18,770 bases of DNA from Dimargaris cristalligena. Taxonomy: Eukaryota > Kickxellomycota > Dimargaritomycetes > Dimargaritales > Dimargaritaceae. The notes below the pieces were generated by a model that was not told where the DNA came from, searched no databases, and saw nothing but the letters and a program-made list of their open reading frames with translations. Location: assembly GCA_027576995.1 (NCBI GenBank), contig JANBQC010000555.1, positions 1 through 18,770 on the forward strand, read 5' to 3'. The position numbers were made by a program, and so were the translations under genes. Positions 1 to 7,753 of this stretch are shown here, piece by piece. Numbering within the stretch: position 1 is the first letter of the stretch; every line of letters begins with the position of its first letter.

Positions 1-76
1 TCATCACCTTTCCCTTTTATTATCTATCTTTTCAAATAAAGTTCAGTTTTCAAGGATTTGAGTTCAGTTCTTTACA
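1..76 (-). mobile_element. End of repeat family 2 (element continues off the left edge)
   Basis: The reverse complement of this stretch begins TGTAAAGAACT and matches 18513-18588 with few mismatches, so the same family lies at both window edges in inverted orientation. Homology to the right-hand copy stops at position 76, which marks an element end. The TG start is compatible with an LTR, but the other end and any internal coding part are outside the window, so the class is not established. Confidence 0.6.
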
Positions 77-375
77 CCCAGAACTCTTGATAGACCCAGA
101 ATAGATAGCCTAGTTAATAGAGCAGTTAACCTAGGTAAAAATCTATTCTTTTGCATAAATAACATTTTTTATTGCAATAATTTACACTGTTGATTATCTC
201 TTATAGTATTTTCTTCAATAATACATATCATTTCTTCTAATTCATTATGTTTTTCCAGGTTTTAATATAAATGCTCCTAAAATGTCTTATCTGTCTGGTA
301 TTTCTCTTAGCTCCCTGCATAAAGTATTAATATAGCCTAATAGCCTAGTGATTTAACCAAATCTCACATTGATAC
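77..375. other. AT-rich spacer between two repeats, no gene seen
   Basis: The stretch is AT-rich with no open frame of note and no RNA gene that I can recognise. It separates the family 2 terminus from LTR copy A. It could be decayed internal sequence of a mobile element, but I found no coding trace that shows this. Confidence 0.5.
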
Positions 376-960
376 TGTCACCTGAGTTAACCACTCTTAG
401 TATGTCAAGAGTCCTGATGATAGACTTCTAATGGTAGGTGGGGCTTAGGCTTGGCCAAGTGGGCTACTAGTATCAGGTACAGGTATGGTACTAACTAATA
501 AAGGCTAAGTGCAGGTATAGGCAAGGGACATGCAGCAGGCATACTTGCTAGTCAGTATAAGGGGGATGAGTATATATAGGGTTTATTAGGGGTAAACCAG
601 GGGGGTAAGAAATAAACTAAGGAATTTAACTGGTGCTAATGGGGCCTAGTTATAAAAATATGTGGGTAACTCCAGAGGGAGGCCCCAGTGGAAGGATACT
701 GCTAAGACTAAGGTATAGTAAAGTAGGCCAACTAGATGGCCATTAGGGTCTGGAAGACTGATGATAACTGGAAGAGTCATTGGATCAGTACTTGATTTAT
801 TAATACAAAGAGGCAGAGTCCAGAAGAGGAAGGGTTATATGATATAGGGTAATCCCACATAGTACTGGGGATGACTATGGGAAGGTTAATATGGTACTAT
901 AAGGTCTAATAGGGATAGACATTAGGGTGCCTGGATTAAGGAGGATGGGGTAGTCTGATA
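376..960 (-). mobile_element. LTR-like repeat, family 1 copy A (diverged)
   Basis: This aligns along its length with 17207-17785 and in part with the reverse complement of 18083-18512. Shared landmarks on the plus strand are ACCACTCTTAGT near 390, GGTAGGTGGGGCTTAG near 434, GGGAGGCCCC near 677 and TGGAAGAGTC near 769. Orientation is read from promoter-like signals on the minus strand: a TATA-like stretch (651-660) followed by AATAAA (reverse complement of 582-587), as in U3-R of an LTR. The ends are TG on the plus strand and a mutated TGATA at 956-960. No clean target duplication flanks it, so it is an old or rearranged copy. Confidence 0.65.
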
Positions 961-1320
961 ACCCAACAGTTCTATTCATTTAATGATTCCTGGCACTGCA
1001 GTAACTTGTTATTAAATCTGCTAAAGCTAATATTTGGTCTCCATTGCTAATTTGCACTAATTCACTGTTTACTATATGGATGAAATTCAAACCAGCTGTA
1101 TAAGGTTTTATATAATACGTGTATGGGCGAATATGTGAGAATAGCTTTTAACCAGTAACATTAGCCCCATCCAACGGATTTTTCATTATACGGCCTGAAT
1201 GAACTTCTCCCATATTCTCACTGGTGCTGTATAAATAGCACCAGTAGTTCCAAACTATTAATAAATCAGACCATTCCACATGCATGTCTCCAGGAAAATG
1301 GGTTCCTGCTTTGAGTGTTC
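961..1320. other. AT-rich non-coding stretch next to the LTR
   Basis: There is no convincing gene. A 64-codon minus-strand frame at 1148-1342 has no recognisable domain and looks accidental. The segment is likely transposon debris or ordinary intergenic DNA. Confidence 0.4.
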
Positions 1321-1500
1321 TTTTCAGAGTTTTCAGTGTCATTTCTGAATATTTACAGAGTTTCCTGAGTTATCAGAGTTTACCAGTGTTATCAGAGTTA
1401 TTCAGAGTATTCCTGAGTTATTCAGAGTTATCAGGGTTTTGTCCGAGCATTAGTGTTTTCCGAGTTTTATCAGTATTTTAGTGCCTTTCCGAGTATATCC
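1321..1500. repeat. Degenerate short-unit minisatellite (TTATCAGAGT-like)
   Basis: Variants of TTATCAGAGT and TTCAGAGT recur many times, for example CAGAGTTTCCTGAGTTATCA and the copies around 1374-1436. Later copies drift to CCGAGT (about 1441-1496). Unit length varies around 8-12 bases, so this is an imperfect, decayed tandem array. It is bounded on the right by a sharp change to GC-rich sequence near 1525. Confidence 0.6.
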
Positions 1501-2540
1501 ATATCCCCAACTTTATTCCTTGCAGGAAATGCCTCCGCCCTCTGTGCCCGTGTCCCTCCCGAGCTCCCCGCAAAGACCCTGTACCCCCACCGCCGCACAG
1601 GCTAAATACATATCAGCAACAATTGCTTACTTTTTATAGTAACCTTAACCGATATGTAAACCATTGAGAAATCCCCCAAGGGCATAATGGCCACCATGCC
1701 CCGAAAAACCTGATCTCCCAATGCAATCCACCGTGGAAGTGACACATCACTGCAATATGTCAAGCAGGGATTGCATTTAATATATGAATGGCGATCCCCC
1801 GAAACTTGGCCAATGGGGTAGATTTTGCTCATCGTGAAACATTTAATATGCACTGGATATACCCGCCAGGGTTGCGCCTCTGCAGAGCAGCATCTGGGAT
1901 TTCGTACTTATCATCGTCTTCAGTCATCCTGAGAAATCACCACGGAGGTAAAACAATCATAACCTCCCCCCCGCCTGAGACACATCGCTGCCCTGCATTA
2001 CTTTGGTATGCACCAACAATGTACCAAGAATACAACCCCCTAGGCATGCATTAGGGTTTACTGCGCGAAGTAACCCCGCTCCGTCCCACTGTGCCGGATA
2101 ATGAGGGCGGTAGTTAAATATACACTTAAAGAATCGAATTTCAATGGCGGACTGTGTGGGTCGCCCCACTGCCTCTTTGGAAAATCGGAATAGTTGGTTC
2201 CCACGTTGGGTTGTAAATAGCCGAATAACGAGAACACGTTTGCGGGTGGCAACGCCCATAGCCGGTCCGTGTGACCCCCGCGCATCTCAGGAGGTGAAGG
2301 AGAGAGACCCCATATTGTAGGCCAAAGAAAAGGAACCAGCACAATGGGGAATAATGGGGTTATAATGATGGTACCGTCATTTCGGCGATCGACCGGCAGT
2401 CGAGTGAAAAAACCATGGAAGAAGCAGCACCTCGCTAAGGCTGTATACGCAATACATTTAAGCGCCCACTTTCTCCTCTTGCGCTTAAAGGTATCTCACA
2501 AAACTTTCTCCCGCCCTACTCTTAACTTGTATACCGCTTT
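1501..2540. other. Intergenic region upstream of the Mpo1-like gene
   Basis: The part at about 1525-1605 is GC- and pyrimidine-rich and follows a TTGCAG that resembles a splice acceptor; it could be a gene fragment but no domain is visible. From 1606 to 2540 several overlapping short frames occur on both strands. None has a recognisable domain, a consistent strand or a supporting promoter, so I call no gene. The right part should include the promoter of the gene at 2704. Confidence 0.4.
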
Positions 2541-2541
2541 G

Positions 2542-2549
2542 ATAAATAG
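2542..2549 (+). promoter_or_regulatory. TATA-like box of the Mpo1-like gene
   Basis: The sequence ATAAATAG lies about 155 bp before the chosen ATG. It is followed by a long pyrimidine-rich leader (about 2550-2700) with no ATG, typical of fungal 5' leaders. The gene at 5192 has the very similar TATAAATAG at a comparable distance. Confidence 0.45.
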
Positions 2550-2703
2550 GGGCTTTCACTCCTTTTCGACTTTCACTTTGCTGTTCTTCAACCAACACCC
2601 TTCTTGCCCATTTCCTTTGGCTCGACTGGGAACTTATCTCTCCCCTCCCCCCCCTCGCTTCACATTCCCTTTCCACTGCTATCCACTTCGGCCGTCCTCG
2701 AAC

Positions 2704-3306
2704 ATGGGCCTCTTTAACCTCAAAGACCAATTTTCCTTCTATGGTGCCTACCACAATGACAAACGCAATGTCTGGGTCCACATTGTGTTTGTTCCGGCCA
2801 TCACTTGGAGTTTCTGGGTGCTTCTGGCCACCCTCGGCCCCATGGGTTTCGTCGACCCCAACCACTTCCTGGTACGCCAACTCACCCGCCTCGGCCTAGA
2901 GCCCAACTACGCCCTGCTCAATCTTCTGGTGTACTTCGCCTACTACCTAGTCCTCGATCCCACCGCCGCACTCCTCTACCTCCCCATTCTGTTGACGATG
3001 TACCTAACCGCCACCTCACTGGCCCATTCCATGGACCTTCCCCAAGTGTTGGCCGTGGGAGTGGGGGTCCACGTCATTTCCTGGCTTGCCCAATTCTACA
3101 GCCACGCCAAATTCGAAGGACGGGCCCCGGCGTTGTTGGATAACGTGGCCCAAGCACTGCTTATGGCACCCTTCTTCGTATTCCTAGAGGTCCTGTTCAT
3201 GTTCGGTTATCGTGAAGCGTTCCAACGCGAAATCCAAGTTATCGTTCGGCAGAAAATTAGGGAATTTCGGGCTAACCAGACCCGTGTGCCAAAGAAGCCT
3301 GCTTGA
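2704..3306 (+). CDS. DUF962 / Mpo1-like 2-hydroxy fatty acid dioxygenase
   Basis: The 200-residue product matches the Mpo1/YGL010w family (DUF962). Characterised members are ER membrane, Fe(II)-dependent dioxygenases that shorten 2-hydroxy fatty acids, such as 2-hydroxypalmitate from phytosphingosine, by one carbon. Visible family marks are YHNDKRNVWVH at residues 16-26, HVISWLAQFYSH at 123-134 and RAPALLDN at 140-147. His17, His26, His123 and His134 are likely metal ligands. Four or so hydrophobic segments lie at about 25-45, 70-100, 115-130 and 148-168. The tail is basic. The frame stays open upstream to an ATG at 2344, but homology starts exactly at the Met codon at 2704, and the preceding 150 bases are a pyrimidine-rich leader without ATG, so the shorter start is preferred. 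Stop is TGA. It is convergent with the repeat gene at 3687. The family assignment is strong; the reaction is inferred. Confidence 0.9.
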   Translation: MGLFNLKDQFSFYGAYHNDKRNVWVHIVFVPAITWSFWVLLATLGPMGFVDPNHFLVRQLTRLGLEPNYALLNLLVYFAYYLVLDPTAALLYLPILLTMYLTATSLAHSMDLPQVLAVGVGVHVISWLAQFYSHAKFEGRAPALLDNVAQALLMAPFFVFLEVLFMFGYREAFQREIQVIVRQKIREFRANQTRVPKKPA

Positions 3307-3686
3307 AAAGAATCCTCGGCAAACTCTGCCGTATCCGTTTCCCAAAGTGGGGAATGATGCATGTTTCTTCATCTGTGAACGACTTACATATATCTGCCTG
3401 CGGTTAATACTTATAAGAACTAAAGCATGTGATTAAAATACTCTATTTTATATTTTTATGAACAGCCGTCAATATTTATTAGGGTATACGTAATGATCAT
3501 TAGGTAAGTCGTAAAAGTAATCAATAAACCCGGGAGGGTGAAGTGCGGTTAGAGTAGCCGATAAAAGAGCGGTATTGGGTGGTGGAAAGCCGATTAGCTA
3601 CTGTGGCGATACGAAAGCTCGCCGTAATCAATGATGCAGAGTACATTAATTGGATAGACAGGCAGGGGGTGGGAAGTATTTGAAAT
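3307..3686. other. Shared 3' region between two convergent genes
   Basis: Both neighbouring genes end here, so this holds two 3' UTRs. Polyadenylation-like hexamers are AATAAA on the plus strand near 3521 and AATAAA on the minus strand (reverse complement of 3475-3480). Nothing else is visible. Confidence 0.5.
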
Positions 3687-5192
3687 TTAATACTTGTTAT
3701 AGCTCTTGCCGTAACGTTCGCGGGTCACCGGGGCGGGGGCATTGTGGCGCTCAATCCAAGTCTTCTGGCCCTTGAAGTCGAATACGATAGGAGTATCGAT
3801 GAAGGAACTCTTGGTCTTGGTCTGCTGGAAATCGCGGCGGTATTTGGTAGCATAGGACTTGCTAAAAGGCTTGCGGTAGCGGGGAGCAGGCGCAGCCTTC
3901 ACCTGACTGGGGCGTTCAATCCAGGTCTTCTGGCCCTTGAAATCAAAGACAATGGGAGTATCGATGAAGGTGCTCTTGGTCTTGGTCTGCTGGAAATCGC
4001 GGCGGTACTTGGGAGCATATTGACGACTGTGGCCGTGGCCGTGTCCATGGTCGTAGTCGCGGGCGGGGGCGGGGGCATTGTGACGCTCAATCCAGGTCTT
4101 CTGGCCCTTGAAGTCAAACACGATGGGGGTATCGATGAAGGAACTCTTGGTCTTGGTCTGCTGGAAATCGCGGCGGTACTTGGGGGCGTACTGCCGGCCG
4201 TGGCCGCGGTCGTGGTCGGGACGGGTTTGCTTGACCTGGCTGGGGCGTTCAATCCAGGTCTTCTGACTCTTGAAGTCGAAGACGATGGGAGTATCGACGA
4301 AGGAACTCTTGGTCTTGGTCTGCTGGAAATCGCGGCGGTACTTGGGGGCGTACTGCCGGCCGTGGCCGTGGCCGTAGTCGGGACGGGCTTGCTTGACCTG
4401 GCTGGGGCGTTCAATCCAGGTCTTCTGACCCTTGAAGTCGAAGACGATGGGGGTATCAATGAAGGAACTCTTGGTCTTGGTCTGCTGAAAGTCGCGGCGA
4501 TACTTGGGTGCATACTGGCGACCATGGCTGCCGTCGTAGTCCGGGCGGGATTGCTTGACCTGGCTAGAACGCCCGATCCAAGTCTTCTGGCCCTTGAAAT
4601 CAAAAACAATAGATATATCAATGAAAGCACTCTTAGTTTTTGTCTACTGGAAGTCACGACGGTATCTGGTGGCCCTGTGGGCGGGTCTGTAGGGCTTGCC
4701 AATTAAAGGGCGGATGTTATGATAAAGGCCCTCGTGGTGGCGCTGCATCCAGGTTGTCTGGTTCTTGGATCCGAAAATTATGGGGAGACTTACCATTCCA
4801 TTCTTCTCCTTAGTTTGCTGGAAATTGCGACGCATAAGATCGGCGTGAGAATCGTTATCTTCGGCGTCGGCGTCGGCCTCATCCATGAACATCACGTTAT
4901 CTTGGTCATCCTCCATATCCTGGGGTTGCTCAGGCTGTTCGGCGGGGGAATCAGCCATGGCGGGCTCTTCGGCGGCTGAGGCATCCATCGGCGTGTCAAC
5001 GAACTCAGTCAGATCCTCGGAGGGGTTCATGTCGACGATGGACATGGTGTCAGCAGCGCCGGAGGGAGCATCAGCCATAACCACCGGGTTGTCCGAGGGA
5101 GCAGCCACATCAGCCACGGCGGGGTCAGCGGCAGAGACGGCACCAGCCATGGCCAAAAGACCGATGAGAGCGAAAGTGGCAGTGAAACGCAT
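3687..5192 (-). CDS. Secreted tandem-repeat precursor with Arg-Arg (Kex2-type) sites; in-frame TAG or intron
   Basis: I do not recognise a named family. Residues 1-21 are a clear signal peptide (MRFTATFALIGLLAMAGAVSA). Residues 22-120 form an acidic pro-region with 29 Asp/Glu and no Lys or Arg. From Arg-Arg 121-122 the protein is seven tandem units of 57, 54, 54, 54, 57, 55 and 48 residues. Each unit starts [DN]FQQTK right after RR and carries the core FIDTPIVFDFKGQKTWIER, then a variable His/Gly/Arg-rich or Ala/Pro linker ending KYRR in most units. This is the layout of fungal Kex2-processed repeat precursors; released peptides would be cationic. The frame is broken once, by TAG at 4644-4646, where other units have the second Gln codon of FQQ. 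Either a 150-bp phase-0 intron (4793-4644) removes it, giving 451 residues, or it is a nonsense mutation or sequencing error leaving 182 residues. Downstream the frame is open to TAA at 3687. The function of the peptides is unknown. Confidence 0.75.
3690..4826 (-). repeat. Seven in-frame coding repeats of 144-171 bp
   Basis: Unit boundaries, taken from the codon after each Arg-Arg, are 4826-4656, 4655-4494, 4493-4332, 4331-4170, 4169-3999, 3998-3834 and 3833-3690. Every unit length is a multiple of three. Units 3 to 7 are nearly identical through the core, including long runs of identical DNA, while unit 1 is strongly diverged (NFQQTKEKNG, IIFGSKNQTTW) and unit 2 has several substitutions plus the TAG. 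Linkers alternate between two types, PSQVKQxRPD (units 2, 3, 4; a variant in 6) and HNAPAP (units 5 and 7). Confidence 0.9.
4644..4793 (-). other. Possible retained or exitron-like intron, 150 bp
   Basis: On the minus strand a consensus donor GTAAGT begins at 4793 exactly on a codon boundary (codon 134). The sequence TAG at 4646-4644 can act as the 3' splice AG, also on a codon boundary. Length is 150 bases, so removal keeps the frame and deletes the only internal stop. The segment itself encodes recognisable repeat sequence, so it is coding in origin. Against it: an earlier AG (CAG) sits just before the TAG, and I see no strong branch-point motif. Confidence 0.4.
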
Positions 5193-5329
5193 TGTGTAAA
5201 TTATTATAAGCTGGAAGGGGGTGATAAGGAAAACTAAAAAGGTCGTTAAAGGTCGTAAGATAGACTACAAGCCTGGCTGTCCGATGGTGAAGAGATAATT
5301 CTAAGTCTAATGGGAGGTTAATGGGGGAT

Positions 5330-5338
5330 CTATTTATA
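5330..5338 (-). promoter_or_regulatory. TATA box of the repeat-precursor gene
   Basis: The minus strand reads TATAAATAG, 138-146 bp before the ATG at 5192. The interval to the ATG is pyrimidine-rich on the coding strand (CACCCCCTTCCAGC near 5210-5225). Confidence 0.55.
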
Positions 5339-7753
5339 TGGCTGTATTCGGTTGGCGCCGATGGACGGGCGGAGTGCGTCTAACACTCTGGCAACGTGTC
5401 TACTCGCAATACCCCAGGCACGTTCCGGTGACTAATCGTCTGTTGAACTCTTTTCTGTTCCCTCTCGCGTCGGTTTAGTTAGCTAAGCTAACCCATCACT
5501 ATTTACTGATCAGAGAGCCCCTTAGTCGGTAAGCTGACTTGTTTTTGGTTGGACCCTTGGGACCAAGCACGCACTAATCACCGTCCAGGGATATTGCCCT
5601 GGCCAGAGTTTTCTCAGTAACGCACACCGCCGCTTTCCACCCCTATTATTCATCGGTATTTTGTAATCACTACCATGGCCTGGTCAACCCACCGGACACA
5701 TTTGCAAATAGGGCCCTATTCCGCGTTAGTACCCTGCCCTTACCTCAGTCCGATAGAGTGGTGTGGACATGGGACTATTCTCCTATTGGTAGATGGCTCC
5801 GTTCCTTAAGTTCAGGGTCGACGTGTCTATGGCATGTACCCTTAACATCTCATGGGTATGATAGTCAGCACTGGAATTATCCTATCCGAATCCCTGGGAC
5901 CAATTTACCCTAGCTCCAGTACTCTTCCCCGAGTGGCTAATTCAGGCACGGGGAGGCTGAAATCAATTTGGTAGCAAGAAGTAGATGGCTGCTAAGCACT
6001 TAAATTAGCTTACGGCATAGCAAGATTGCATTATGCGTGGATTTTCTAGTATTATGTATTGTTAATTATAAGAACCTTGCAAAATAACCCTAGTGAGTTG
6101 ACTATGACAGCACAGCCAGCAACATTAAGCATACTGTGTATCGATGCGATTGGTGAACTTGAATGCTTCGTCCAAGATTTGGGGTATAATAATGGGCATC
6201 CGGAATTGCAAAAAAAAACTACACATTTCGATACACTCCTGGTGTATCAGTTGCCTAATGGGGTTAAAAATTGACCACATTGCATAGCCTTCGGCTATTT
6301 AGGTTCCGATTAGTAGGGGATCAGTGTTGGAATTATTATTGGCACTTGCTTACTTTCATTGCCATTGGTACCCCTTTCACACGACAATAGAAGTTACTTA
6401 CAACCATCCCAACTTTGCCATATTCTCTAAATAACTCGGCTATCAGATGCTCTTTGAGTGTAGTTTCCTGTATATACCGAAGTTGAAACCCCAGGTAAAA
6501 ACCGGGACCATAATGTCCGACTGGTGATTGACATTACATCGGACCGATTGCCCTTTTTTGAGTCGTGGAAGGGTTAGGGGGCGACTTTGACATGGCTTCA
6601 GTGAACCGGTGGCGAGTGCTATCCAACACAACTGGATGTAGGGGGAGAGGCCCAGTGATCTATATGGTATACGGTCATTGCAATACAACTAATGGTAGCC
6701 AACCTTCCCCAATAGCACAGGACCCCTGAATTCCAGGTAGCTAGGTGGTTGGTTATAGAGGGATTCTCTCTCTATAGGGGAAGGGGCGCGAGCCCTCCCG
6801 GACTGAAATAATAATAGTAGTAACTTTGGGAACGCGTAGTATAGCCAGATCCACTACTTTTGGGGTCTAGTCTAGTCGATTCAATTCGTCTGTAGTTGGA
6901 TTGTGATCTGTCCCCCTCCCCTATTCCCCTCTATTTCTCAGTCACGGTGTCCAATTGCCTACCATGGTGTAGTGCTCATGGAAATGAAAATAGAACGGTA
7001 CGGTATGTTTCCATTTCTTTCTCGTCCGCTTGCGCCCAGCTGCCAAAAATACGAGAGGGCCAAGTGTGTAAATGGGGGGTGAGAAGTCCCCTTACATTGC
7101 CATCATGGGTAGAGAGGGGTCTACCCACAGTAATTCAGGGTCTGCGAGGGTCGTTAATATCACCGCCCTTGCGAATCCCTCAGTACTGAGGACCCTGGAT
7201 ACTACCCACCACTCCTATCCCTCCGTAGCGCACCAGGAATTCGGTGCCGTTCACTGGCGGTTAAACCCGCGACTCCCCGGCCTCCAAATTCGGTTTAATG
7301 ATAAAAGCCCCTGCCTATATGGTTGAATAGGGCTGAGCACGCCAACCTATAAAAATATACTTTAGTTGGATAATACTCACCCTGTTATTGGACATGTTAG
7401 GAAATGGTGGAACCCCCAAATAGAAAAATGAACCCCAATGACGCTTGGGTCTCTCCGAACGACGACAACGAATGGTTAGGTTTAGATTAGTTTACTTGGG
7501 CAATAGAGAGGCCTGGAAAGCGAACAGGTTCTCGATTTTTAACGACTGATATGAATCTAACCTTGCACATAGTTAAAGTTGGAAGATTTTAATTTTCATA
7601 ATACTAAAAAGGCGGACTGTCAAAAGGTAAATATCGGGGATGGTGGCAAAGCAAGGGACCGACATTTCACATTGAAGCCCCCCACTCCATACGCTGACTA
7701 ATCTCGATAAACGACGCACACGCCCTCTCTATCTCTCTCAATCACTATAAGTT
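5339..7753. other. Long intergenic region without a recognisable gene
   Basis: About 2.4 kb. All open frames are under 100 codons, overlap each other and show no domain. I see no tRNA or rRNA signature. Small structures include the inverted repeat GTTAGCT-A-AGCTAAC near 5477-5493 and CCAGGG-6-CCCTGG at 5585-5602. The left end should hold upstream regulatory sequence of the repeat-precursor gene and the right end the 3' UTR of the hydrolase gene. A spliced gene with short exons or a non-coding RNA cannot be excluded by eye. Confidence 0.4.
5585..5602. repeat. Short inverted repeat (6-bp arms, 6-base loop)
   Basis: CCAGGG at 5585-5590 and CCCTGG at 5597-5602 are perfect complements around ATATTG. 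It is about 390 bp upstream of the repeat-precursor start. It could be a chance palindrome or a protein-binding site. Confidence 0.35.

Noticed and set aside
1957..2342. Two overlapping minus-strand frames of 94-100 codons
   Set aside because: They overlap each other in different phases, lack any domain or leader features and lie in likely promoter DNA.
2344..2703. 120-residue N-terminal extension of the Mpo1-like protein
   Set aside because: Family homology begins exactly at the Met codon at 2704, and the upstream part reads as promoter and pyrimidine-rich leader.
4644..4646. TAG read as glutamine (altered genetic code)
   Set aside because: The codon sits where Gln is expected, but TAG ends the hydrolase and phosphatase genes at sensible places, and no other in-frame TAG occurs in the four other genes.
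4641..4650. Programmed readthrough of the TAG
   Set aside because: The following codon is ACA; this is not one of the known leaky contexts that I can name. Splicing or mutation explains the break better.
3899..4702. 267-codon minus-strand frame in another phase of the repeat array
   Set aside because: It is a shifted reading of the same repeats with a Ser/Pro/Arg composition and no signal peptide. Splicing at the CAG before the TAG would enter it, but nothing supports that product.
3744..4706. 320-codon plus-strand open frame, antisense to the repeat array
   Set aside because: The repeat period is a multiple of three, so any frame open in one unit tends to stay open in all. The minus-strand frame has the signal peptide, the regular dibasic sites and a promoter.
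3687..5192. Ustiloxin-type RiPP cluster
   Set aside because: Repeats and dibasic sites fit, but no UstYa-like (DUF3328) oxidase, P450 or tyrosinase gene lies near, and the units are much longer than the usual cores.
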